DNA of 28,018 nucleotides. Origin: Jimgerdemannia flammicorona (taxonomy: Eukaryota > Mucoromycota > Endogonomycetes > Endogonales > Endogonaceae). A model generated the notes under the pieces. That model was not told the origin of the DNA and did not search any database. It was given only the letters and a program-made list of their open reading frames with translations. Shown here piece after piece: positions 19,413 to 27,816 of this stretch. The stretch is taken from the NCBI GenBank assembly GCA_003990745.1, contig RBNI01000667.1:1-28018 (forward strand). The letters are read 5' to 3'. The position numbers and the translations under genes are program-made. How positions within the stretch are numbered: position 1 is the stretch's first letter; the number at the start of each line of letters is the position of its first letter.

Positions 19413-19984
19413 TTTTTCTTAGTAAAAAGTAAAATCTTAGAGAAATTCAAAGAATTCAAAATAATTATAAAGAATAAGACAGAATGTTAAAAATATACTC
19501 TATACTTAGATATTGGCTGAAGATATATAAATAATTAATTTAAGTAGTTTCTAAGAAAATATAGTATTTACTAATAAATAACAACTTCTTATACATATAT
19601 CTCAGTAGAATATTATAATCATATAATTTAACTATTTGATTGTTGAAATACCCTGAATAATAAATAATATCACCAGATTGTCATATATATTCTTATTAGT
19701 CTGAGGTAATCAATATAGTTATATATATACAACTAGTATATATATATCTCAAGTACTAAGTAAGAAATCTGACAATAATAATATATAACAAATAATTCAG
19801 AGTTAATGATCTTACCTCTGAGAAATTATAGAATAGCTTAGCCCAATATATTCCACCTATATATATTCTAATATAAGGCTTATATATATTTTGGAAAAAA
19901 ACAGCATTCAATATACATAAGTTTAAGCCAAAAGCTGGCAAGTTGTACTCTGTAAACCTGATGCAATTAATCCAAAACTCAATT

Positions 19985-20235
19985 AGTAAAATAGCTAATC
20001 CAAAATTAGATATTAGTTATCTTTAATTTAACTTAAAATTATATATTACTCATCTTTACCTTAATATAGATATACATATCATCTGTCTTCAACTAAATCT
20101 GAAAATATACATATATTACTCATCTTTAACTCAACTCAGAATTATACAACATCTATCATTAATCTGATCTGAAATATATATTATACATTTTTAACTTAAC
20201 CTATTATTTATCCTTAACCTAATCCAGAATCTAAC
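19985..20235 (+). repeat. Imperfect tandem repeats, AT-rich
   Basis: About six diverged units of some 35-45 bp recur, with a shared core like ATATTACTCATCTTTAACTC (clearest at 20043-20062 and 20110-20130) and alternating Leu/Asn/Ile-rich readings. They coincide with the integrase-RT linker of the old copia, which in the young copia is a Pro-rich repetitive spacer. Confidence 0.5.
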
Positions 20236-20684
20236 CTCTGAATCTAATCCTAAAGCTGAGCCTCTGAACTCTACTCTGAAAAAATAATTTACATAATATT
20301 TAGATAATATTCAGAGTAATTAAAAATAAAAAATATCTAAAGACTACTAAGAATCCTGATATATATATATATAAATTATAAAATTATATTTATATATAAG
20401 CTCTTTTGATATTTAGTTACCAGCTCACACTAGTAATAGAAAACATATATTTAGATAGAACAGATATTACAAAAAGAGTAAGATAATTATACATAAGTTA
20501 TTTATAGAAAGATTAGAATATACCAACTAATTTTCCTATTACTAATTCAGTAGATCTATATGAGAATTAGCTGAATTCTCTAACAAATAACTAAAATAGA
20601 GAAATATAAGTGAAATTAACAAAGGCAACCAAAAAGGATAACAATATTACCCATCATTTAAGCTTATAATTTAATATATTGAGT

Positions 20685-20734
20685 TGATAAAATTATATTT
20701 TTTTTTTTTTTTTTTTTTAATGTGATAAAATTAT
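20685..20734 (-). mobile_element. T21 run flanked by 12-bp direct repeats (bare poly(A)-tail insertion?)
   Basis: TGATAAAATTAT occurs at 20685-20696 and again at 20723-20734. Between them are 26 bases, of which 21 are an unbroken T run (20698-20718). On the minus strand this is poly(A) next to a target duplication, the product expected of target-primed reverse transcription of a LINE truncated to its tail. It marks the end of recognisable copia text. The low-complexity surroundings leave some chance of coincidence. Confidence 0.5.
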
Positions 20735-21580
20735 CAGTATTATAGAATATTGAGATTATAATGATAGCATTAATAAAGGAATCTTGAAGAGATAGCACAT
20801 TAAAGATATGTCACACAATTACCTAATTAGGGAACTCAAGTTATATATATATATATTCTAGACAAATATTCAATCTTTTCCTACTTTTGCTTTCACTTTT
20901 GCTTCACTTACACAGTCACTTCAAATGTATTGACACTACTTTACAATTTTACAGACTTTGCTTATATATGTATATAGCTATATAGTTTATTTTGTTCTTA
21001 AGATATATTTCAATTTCAAAAAAATAAAAATTATTATATATATATCTATCTTCATATATCTCTATCTTACAATTTATATCTTATTTGCTGAATGATCAGT
21101 TATTAATTCCCTGACTACTACTTTACTAGGTCTAGTATTTACTCCTTGTCCAGAGACTTCACTGCCATTCTTTAGACCATTAATACATCTTCTAACATTA
21201 GCAGTAAGACTGAAGTAACAGAATTTATCACTTATAAGAGTACTGTTCTATACTCAGTGAGCCATCTATAGTGAATCTCTCTGCCTATATATTGGTTCCC
21301 ACACCCTACCCATCAGATATTGACTTGACCATTTATATTACTTAGCAAGACTAGGTTATTGCTAGTCTCTAGTACTACTTAGAGAATTTCTGAGAACAAA
21401 ACTTTCTCCTTCTCTGGAACTTAATGTTCTCACCAACCCCTCACCTCTGGTATCTAACTCCAATGGCCCCCCTCTCTCAGCCTCACACTGAATGGTTTCA
21501 TAGTATCTGTTTCAGTTCCAAGTATTGATATCTCTCTCATTGTAGTTCCCAGCATATCTGTTTTAGGCCTGGGTTCTGTA
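20735..21580. other. Non-coding transition zone, likely 5' part of DIRS-like element
   Basis: From 20735 to about 20870 the DNA is AT-rich with no coding trace. TGTGATA at 20721 and GTCACA near 20810 form weak inverted ends about 95 bp apart. From about 20870 composition changes to C/T-rich on the plus strand (TTTTCCTACTTTTGCTTTCA) and stays so up to the Gag-like region. This suggests that the DIRS-like element starts here, with its 5' terminal repeat and leader. No promoter, terminal repeat or long ORF could be fixed. Confidence 0.4.
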
Positions 21581-21589
21581 GTTTCTGTT

Positions 21590-22680
21590 TTGGTTCCAGG
21601 TGATTCTCTCTTATCTGTTTCAGCTGTGGATATCTCTATGATATCATTTCTGAAGTTCTATACACCACAGACCCCCTCTGAATATTTATACAGATATATG
21701 GCCAATACATCTAATTATCTAGCTCCAGGGTCTCTATCTAATTTTGCTCAAAGACTCAGACTAGTATACCGGCTAGCTATATTCTTAGTCTCTCTCTTAG
21801 GCTTCTATAATATCTGCCTATCAGTTGATTTTCTAGCAGTGGCTTCACTTTTCTATCAGCCCAGCTAGAGCAATCTATGATGATAATGCTCCTATTGCCA
21901 CTGTCAGCTCCCTCAAGTGGGTTCTTACTTTCTTTCCCAACAACCCCAACTTACTCACCAAGTATTCGAATACCAATTCTACCATGATCTTATCTTTCAC
22001 AATATCTTCTGGGTGTGTGATTTGAATAAATTAGTACTTTGGTCTCCTTAGGCTGTCTTTTCTTATAATCTATATTTTATTAAAGAGATGGACTAAGCTA
22101 TATTATCTCACATCATACAGCCATACAAAGTAGTTATGGTTCAGGATTTCGCTGACCTGTTGGCACTTTTGGAGTTATTGTAAATATACTTTAGTATTCT
22201 CTATAATGCTTTTCCTAGCCTTACCAATCTCTCTGCATTCTGCTGCTATATAGTAGATCTCATCTACTTAAACTCAGACTTTCAATAGCAGGCCCTCCTT
22301 GATTACCATCTTGAATTCTCTACTCAGCAGATTGCAGCTCCTCTCTCTTATTTGACTTATATGGCCTGGGTGATACATAATGGGAAGCTTATGTTCTTGT
22401 ATCTACTCTCTTACTCCTGATACTATCAGTACTCTCTTTAGAATATCCTGGCTGTGAAATACCTCAGATCTCCTATAATAGTACTATTGCTACTCAAGAA
22501 TATCTGCTGGATATATGATTACATTCTCCACAATAGTACTATACTAAATAATACATATATGATCCTTACCCATATGCTTACAGATACTCATAGTGTTCTC
22601 AGAAGTATGGAATCTTTATCTGTTCTTTATAGGATATGGCAGACAAGGTTATCATCTCTTTATCTATTTTATATATGATG
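21590..22680 (+). pseudogene. Decayed Gag-like ORF of a DIRS/Ngaro-like element
   Basis: The plus strand is open at 21590-21868 (92 codons) and again at 22454-22678, with broken coding text between. At about 22130-22400, VVMVQDFADLLALLELL is followed by LTNLSAFCCYIVDLIYLN and QALLDYHLEFSTQQIAAP, then MAWVIHNGKL. This fits the pattern (AF..Y, L..Y...I..L, W..LLDYD..FR..QA, W) that I associate with the ORF preceding RT in DIRS/Ngaro-type elements. The codon before QALLDY is TAG where Trp is expected (TGG to TAG). A reading frame of the same element's RT follows at about 22790. Exact start and end are not definable; the family assignment rests mainly on the RT. Confidence 0.5.
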
Positions 22681-22779
22681 CCCCCCCCTCTCCCTACTAT
22701 TCCCTCAACTCCCTAACACCTCTTTCTCCTTTCCACTCTCTGATCTATACTTTTTAGTTTAATATATTCTGAATGTTTT

Positions 22780-22952
22780 CTCTCTCTCACACTTCCTTCT
22801 CCATGCTGATATCTGGGCATTTGCTTTTCACAAGTTCTCTGACAAGTACCTCCTGATGACTATTCTCTTTATACTCTAATATAGGACCCAGATTGGCTTT
22901 ATGGGCTCTTGTCACCCACAAGCCTGCCACAACCTTCTCTCTACTCACAAAC
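22780..22952 (+). pseudogene. DIRS/Ngaro-like RT, N-terminal part, split by copia
   Basis: ADIWAFAFHKFSDKYLLM (22808-22861) followed by QIGFMGSCHPQACHNLLS (22891-22944) matches the start of DIRS-type RTs, where a Pro-Ile-x-x-x-x-x-L block leads to GF.IGF.G and then NL.S. The copia LTR begins at 22953 and the RT resumes at 27812. One in-frame TAA interrupts (near 22878). Confidence 0.65.
22948..22952. repeat. Target-site duplication of young copia, left (CAAAC)
   Basis: CAAAC directly precedes the TGTTG end of the copia LTR; the identical CAAAC lies at 27812-27816 after the opposite LTR. Five bases is the usual Ty1/copia duplication size. Confidence 0.95.
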
Positions 22953-23111
22953 TGTTGTGAACTTTTAGGAGGAATAGGAGAGAGGGAATTATTTATTGAT
23001 CACTCAAGTAACACGCTTTTACACGTTTGTTGATAATATCACCCCAACACCACTATGCCACAAATTATCTATATCGAGTGCTATATCGAGTTGTAACATG
23101 TAATCTCAACA
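22953..23111 (-). repeat. 3' LTR of young copia (left in window)
   Basis: 159 bp, TGTTGTGAAC to ATCTCAACA as written on the plus strand, pairing with 27653-27811. Read on the minus strand it carries ATCAATAAATAATTCC, a TATA/AATAAA-type signal. Two TATCGAG sites here are TATCAAG in the other copy, i.e. CpG lost there. Confidence 0.95.
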
Positions 23112-23356
23112 CTTCTGCTCAACGAGATAAAGAATACAAATAAAACTGATCAATCTCCAGCTAAGCAAAAAACAAAACATTACTAATGAAATGCTATCTA
23201 GATGACCAAAAAAGGTCAAAATTCCTGCTTATAAGCATAAAAATAGGTAAGAGAAGTAGTGAAAAAAATGGAAATCCTGAGCAATATTATAGATTTCTAT
23301 CACAAATATTTACCACAATACTCATTCTACCTATCTTTTTGCCATAATATTTATTT
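23112..23356 (-). other. Copia 3' untranslated region
   Basis: About 245 bp between the pol stop (TAA at 23359-23357) and the 3' LTR. It is AT-rich with no ORF. The stretch next to the LTR reads GTTGAGCAGAAG on the minus strand, only a weak polypurine tract. Confidence 0.6.
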
Positions 23357-24145
23357 TTATCCATCATTTGCTGTTATACCTATTCCTTGCACACAAAAAT
23401 CGAACTTTGCCTTTGGAAGGGGCTTCGTTAGTGAATCTGCCGCCATTTGCTCCATAGGGATGTATAACAGGTGTATAGTCTCGTTTTCAATGCATTCTTG
23501 TATGTAATGATGCTGTATATCGATATGCTTGGTCCTTGCATGATGTATAGGGTTCTTTACCAAAGCAATGGTGGATTGGTTGTCCTGATGTATAGTTGTA
23601 GATTCTTGAGGGAATCCCAGATTCTTTAGCAGTTCATGAAGCCAGATGGCCTCCTTCATCACCATTGACAACACTTGATATTCCACTTGCATAGATGATG
23701 TCACTACTGATGATTGCTTATGAGTTTGCCACGAAATGGCTCCACTGTCATCGAGATAGAAGAAGTATCCTGTTGTAGACCTTTGGTCATCCAAGTCCCC
23801 AGCCCAATCAGTATCACATGCACCGGAAAGGCTTACTGTAACAGTACTCCTGCTTAATCTTTTAACTCCTTTATCACCCAAATTGAGCATATAGCTCTTT
23901 GTACCTTTAATGTATCTAAATATGCACTTGATTGCCATCCAATGTGAGTTGTCATAGCATGATGCATATTGTACCATCTTGTTGATTGCATATGATAGGT
24001 CAGGTCTTGTCTCAAGTATAAGATACATAAGGGATCCTACCACTTGTCGATAGGGAATATCATTGTTGTCGAGTGTATCAGACTTCATTAATCTCACAGA
24101 CGTCTCCATCGGTGTTCTGACTGGCTTGCACTCACTCATGCCGAA
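23357..24145 (-). pseudogene. Copia RNase H and end of RT
   Basis: This open 260-codon C-terminus is in the RT frame. It starts at FGMSECKPVRTPMET just after a TGA (24148-24146) that replaces the Arg of the conserved LxRFGM. It continues with QVVGSLMYL and TRPDLSYAIN, the RT end. The RNase H core follows: CDTDWAGD (Asp), SSMQVEYQVLS (Glu) and HQDNQSTIALVKNP (Asp), ending in HARTKHIDIQHHYI and ADSLTKPL, the usual copia finish. All catalytic residues are present. TAA at 23359-23357 is the natural stop, so this part is full length. Confidence 0.95.
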
Positions 24146-25166
24146 TCACTCAAGTATTGTCTGAATGTAGGCTTCTTGGCTTAGGTGTATAGTATGTGCA
24201 CTCCTGTCACATATGATAGATATCCCCAAAAGGAAAGATATGTCACCCAAATCTATCATCTTGAACTTCTTATGTAGTGCCGCCTTTACTTCATTGATCT
24301 CACTTGTCATCTCAACCAGAATGATATCGTCAACCCAAATTCCCAGGTATACCATTCCTAAGGATGTATGACAAGTATATATACATGGGTCTGCTTCACA
24401 TCATTTGAACCTGTTCTCTTCTATGAGATAATCATCGATCTTTCGATTCCATAGCCTCACCGCCTGTTTTATGCCATAGAGGTCTTCGCATAGTCTGCAT
24501 ACTAACTCCTTCTCATTGTCATAGAGTTCATATCCTTGTGGTTGAAAAACGTATAGTTTGGTATCCACATCTCCATTTAGAAAGGCTGTCTTAATATCTA
24601 TTTGATGTATCTTGTAGTCATACTTAGCTCCAATTGCAAGAAGTATTCTAAGCAAAGTAAGCTTAAATACTGGGGAAAATGTCTCATCATAGTCAACCAA
24701 AGTCTTGTGAATATCCCTTTGCCACGAATCAGGCCTTGTATTGCTCTATGCCACCATTGCTATTGTGCTTGATTTTATACACCCATCAGGATCCTATGGC
24801 TTGTCGATTTGCCAGAAGAGAGACCAAGTCCCACATGTTGTTCTCAATGAGTGAGTTATACTCCTTGTCCATAGCCTTTTTCCACTCCTTTTTATCATTT
24901 GATTGAATGGCTTCATCATAGTGTGCTGGCTCACCAGTCATTGCTATGTAAGCACATTTGCAGGCATAGTTCATGTGATATTGTTTGCGATGAGATGACT
25001 TGGGTGGGTCCCAGTAATTTCCCAGATCTGCTTGGACTTCATTATCCATCCCAGATTTGCACTTTTTCTTACCCTTCAGAGAGATATCCTCTTCGTTATC
25101 CAAAATCTCCATAATTCTCAGTTCAGGGGGTCTCGTAGGTACTTGCGCCATTGATCTCATAGGCAT
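24146..25166 (-). pseudogene. Copia reverse transcriptase
   Basis: The RT is preceded by a linker with PPELRIMEILDNEEDISLKG. EWKKAMDKEYNSLIENNMW opens it. The expected motifs follow: GS.WVYKIK and YKA.FVAKGYSQ, each with TGA in place of Arg/Lys or Arg (24788-24786, 24731-24729). A frameshift near 24705 follows, then DYDETFSPVFK, IDIKTAFLNGD, GIKQAVRLW and the catalytic IWVDDIILV (about 24325). A further TGA at 24403-24401 splits RFK and CEADPCIY. The YVDD-type box is intact. KARLVAKG has a near-invariant Arg, which makes CGA to TGA the clear explanation. Confidence 0.95.
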
Positions 25167-25169
25167 AGG

Positions 25170-26330
25170 TTATACCATTGTTGGCGGAATTGTTGGTATA
25201 GTTGCATTCACCATTGGCATAGTTCCACTTGGCGTTGGATTGATTACAGGTATAGGAATTTCTATGTAAATTTCCTTTGCTTTCTCTTTGAACTGAATGT
25301 TGCGAGAGATGACTATACCGCACTTTTGCGTGTTCCACAACCTATATGCTGATCCATCATATCCAAGGAATATATGCTTATCTGCCTTAGGCTCGAATTT
25401 TCCTCTATTTCCACCTTTATCCAATATATAAGCCTTGCTTCCGAATGTCCATAAGTACGAGATGTCAGGCTTGGATCTGCTCCAAGTTCTTCAGGTGTAA
25501 GGTTATCATCCTTAGACTGTACATCACTTTCTTTGCTTAAGGCTCAAGAAATGCATTGATTACATATGTACACCACCATGTTCAATGCTTTGGCCCAGAA
25601 GGATTGCAGTAAACCAGCTATATTCATTATCATTCGGGCCATCTCGATGATCATTCGATTGAACTGTTCTGCCATACCGTTTTGTTGTGGAGTATAGGGA
25701 GCTGTTCTAGTATGTCGTATTCCATACTTTTTTAAGAATTGTAAAGGACTTATTTATGTATTCTGTCCCATTATCTGAGTATAGTATCCCTATCCAATGT
25801 TTCATATCATTCTCCATGCTCACCTTGAATTCTTTGAATTTCTCGAATGCTGCACTCTTTGCTGAGAGGAAGTACACATGGGCCTTATGAGTGTAATCAT
25901 CGATGAAAGTAATAAAATTCTTCTTCTCAGAATGTGATGATATACGCATAGGACTGCAGATGTCTGTATGTATAAGATCGAGTATGCCACTCACTCATTT
26001 CATCCATTCCTGAAAAGACTTCTGAGAAGCCTTATTTACCGTACAGTTATCACAAAAGAAGTTCGGAAATATACAGTTCGGCAATCCTTTCACCAAGCTA
26101 TTTCTCATCATCCATTCTAAGCTTGTCTGGTCAATGTGTCCTAATCATTCATGCCATATACACCAGGTGTCATTTGTCATTGTAGAGTGTGCCAATATAC
26201 CATTTGGCATGCTGTCGATTGCATAAAGATTTTCTCTTTTTGACATATACATTAATTCCTTATTGTTCTTTAGATCAATTACCATTACTCTGTTCGGGTA
26301 TATGTTTACTCCTTTGTCTCCTCGGGCCAT
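25170..26330 (-). pseudogene. Copia GAG-pre-integrase and integrase
   Basis: GVNIYPNRVMVIDL and ENLYAIDSMP lead to CIWHE.LGHIDQ, where TGA (26147-26145) stands for the Arg of WHxRLGH. The zinc CC is in CDNCTV (about 26050). The integrase core shows LIHTDICSP (Asp), FIDDYTHKAHVYFL, YSDNGTEYIN (Asp) and, after a +1/-1 slip in the A6 run near 25730, PYTPQQNGMAEQFNRM (Glu). TGA at 25997-25995 precedes VSGILDL. A second frame change near 25480 precedes KPDISYLWTFGSKAYILDK, the copia post-core motif. A Pro-rich linker (PIPVINPTPSG) then ends at TAA 25172-25170. The D,D,E residues survive. Confidence 0.93.
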
Positions 26331-26333
26331 TAT

Positions 26334-27581
26334 TCATCCTATTGAGAAGAGATTTTTGCTTATATCCAGAGTGTATAGTACGTCTGCAAAGGTGCCTGAG
26401 AGTTCTTTGACCTTTCTGTACAGATGTATTCTGATATTTCCTTTGCCCTGAGCGTAGATTATATTGTTATTATCTAGTTTGATAGGTATGGGATGCTCGA
26501 ACTTTTCATACGTAGAGAACCATTTGCAGTGCACCATCATATGTTGTGTTGCACCAGAATCTATGAGCCAAACTTCTTCACTGCACACATTAGCACTTGT
26601 GCTTACATTTGTATATTGGCAGCTCTCCGCCTCCGTGAAGAACATCCTGTCACTGCTCTGATTGTTGGTGTCCACAATGTTCACCTGACTACATTGGTCT
26701 CTCTTTTCTTTCTTCTTTAGATTGTGGTCTTGGACACAATGATCGGGCTTATCACAGTAGAAGCACTTACCACCGAATTTGGCATGTTGACCGTCTTGTT
26801 GTCTGTCATATTGTTGTCCTTGTCCTTTGCATTGCTTTCCTTTGCCTTGACCACGCATGCCATAAAACACTTTCTCATCATAGTCTTCATTTGCGCTATT
26901 GTTCTGCCTCAATTCATCATTTAATAGGCTTGTGATGACATACTTGTAGTCTGAAAGCTTATCGGATTCCTGCATAGCAGATATGACCATGTTATACGCA
27001 TCTGGGAGGCCTCATATAAGAGTCAGGACCTTGTCTTCCTCCCTGATAAGGTCCGCTGGCATAGAAAATGAGTTCACCTGATTCGTCAGATCATTGACAT
27101 GGTTGGCATATTCTTGGATGCTCTCCTTGGGCTTCATCTGTAGAGTAAATAATTGTCCCTTCAGGTGGAATCTGTTGGATACAGATGCTTGTTGATGATG
27201 GTCGCATAGGGTATCCCAGGCTTTATTCACTGTTGTAGCATTCATAACATGTTTCATTTGCTCATTTGATAGAGTGAACATGATCTCTGTCAATGCCTTA
27301 CGATCCTTTGCTGGGTCGTATCTCGTTACTTGCGCCTGTGGCTTCCAATAGTTCTCTAGACCATATTCCTCCAAGAGGTTCCTCATATGGTACACCCATA
27401 TGGTATAATCCTTACCATCGAAGACAGGGATCACCCTTCTTATCATTGTAGCCGCCACTGGAGCAATCACCAGGGCACCCACCAGAGGGACTGTAGTACC
27501 CATGCTGGTACCCACTCTGCTTGTGTTACTTGCTGGGTTTAGTGCCGCAGCACTTGAGCTTGGGCTTCCTGGGTTTGACAT
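26334..27581 (-). pseudogene. Copia gag and protease
   Basis: ATG 27581 opens a Ser/Ala/Pro-rich N-terminus, then VIPVFDGKDYTIWVYHMRNL and YANHVNDLTNQVNSF, typical of copia Gag (UBN2/DUF4219-like). TGA at 27014-27012 breaks LI.GLPDAYN; the family has LRGLP-like text here, so Arg is expected. A Gln/Gly/Lys-rich stretch precedes the zinc knuckle CFYCDKPDHCVQDH (about 26770-26730), in which the fourth ligand is His (CCHH). The protease site VWLIDSGATQHM lies near 26560. ADVLYTLDISKNLFSIG then meets TGA 26336-26334. Gag and Pol share one frame, as in copia. Only two nonsense codons affect this 1.25-kb part. Confidence 0.93.
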
Positions 27582-27635
27582 CTTTGTATATTGTAGTGTA
27601 GTGTATATTAAAGAGGTGTGTATATTATCTGCTAA

Positions 27636-27651
27636 CTGGGGCTCATAACCT
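27636..27651 (-). promoter_or_regulatory. Copia primer-binding site matching initiator-tRNA anticodon arm
   Basis: One base inside the 5' LTR, the minus strand reads AGGTTATGAGCCCCAG. Its complement, CTGGGGCTCATAACCT, resembles the anticodon arm of initiator tRNA-Met (GGGCTCATAACCC, CAT anticodon). Drosophila copia and yeast Ty5 are known to prime from such a half-tRNA fragment. The 3'-CCA type of site (TGG...) is not seen here. Confidence 0.75.
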
Positions 27652-27652
27652 T

Positions 27653-27811
27653 TGTTGTGAACTTTTTGGAGGAATAGGAGAGAGGGAATTATTTATTGAT
27701 CACTCAAGTAACACACTTTTATGTATTGGTTAATGATGTCACCCCAACACCACTGTGCCACAAATTATCTATATCAAGTGCTATATCAAGTTGCAACCTG
27801 TAATCTCAACA
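27653..27811 (-). repeat. 5' LTR of young copia (right in window)
   Basis: 159 bp pairing with 22953-23111, same ends. On the minus strand it precedes gag by about 70 bp of leader (27652-27582), which contains the primer site. Confidence 0.95.
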
Positions 27812-27816
27812 CAAAC
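27812..27816. repeat. Target-site duplication of young copia, right (CAAAC)
   Basis: Identical to 22948-22952. Removing one copy with the element lets the DIRS-like RT read on in frame (NLLSTHKLPQ). Confidence 0.95.

Larger units (their letters stand above)
19216..20690 (+). pseudogene. Ancient Ty1/copia copy, part 4: integrase and linker toward RT
   Basis: SDKRYFIIFIDYY (about 19355-19395) matches SEKKNFITFIDDY. LEKFKEFK (19440) matches FEKFKEFK, and a following stretch fits the YSDNGTEYIN block. KFKPKAGK (about 19920-19945) matches KFEPKADK after the AYILDK motif. At 20540-20660 a pattern like EN.LNSLTNN...VKLTKA recalls the N-terminal border of copia RT (EYNSLIENNMWDLV). Stops and frame changes are everywhere and G+C is very low. 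RT and RNase H are absent, and no 3' LTR is seen before the T21 run at 20698, so the copy is truncated. The alignment is firm to about 19950 and weak beyond. Confidence 0.75.
22953..27811 (-). mobile_element. Full-length Ty1/copia LTR retrotransposon
   Basis: The 4859-bp element has two 159-bp LTRs with TGTTG...CAACA ends and a perfect CAAAC duplication, transcribed right to left. The order gag, protease, integrase, RT, RNase H is Ty1/copia. The LTRs differ at about 15 of 159 positions, about 12 of them transitions. Coding is broken by nonsense codons, most of them TGA where copia proteins have Arg, and by at least three frameshifts (near 25725, 25480 and 24705). It lies inside the DIRS-like RT. 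The old copia at 5690-20690 is a relative in the opposite orientation. The primer site next to the 5' LTR is discussed separately. Confidence 0.97.

Noticed and set aside
19756..19941. Minus-strand ORFs in the AT-rich part, e.g. 61 codons here
   Set aside because: They are antisense to readable fossil copia integrase and low-complexity; shadow frames.
1..27581. TGA reassigned to Arg, since it stands at many Arg positions
   Set aside because: CGA Arg codons still occur in the same ORFs; the Ty3 copy also has TAG and TAA at Trp and Gln positions; no known code reads TGA as Arg. CpG decay explains all of it.
27636..27651. tRNA gene fragment
   Set aside because: Only an anticodon-arm match next to an LTR; no acceptor, D or T arms. 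A primer site explains it.
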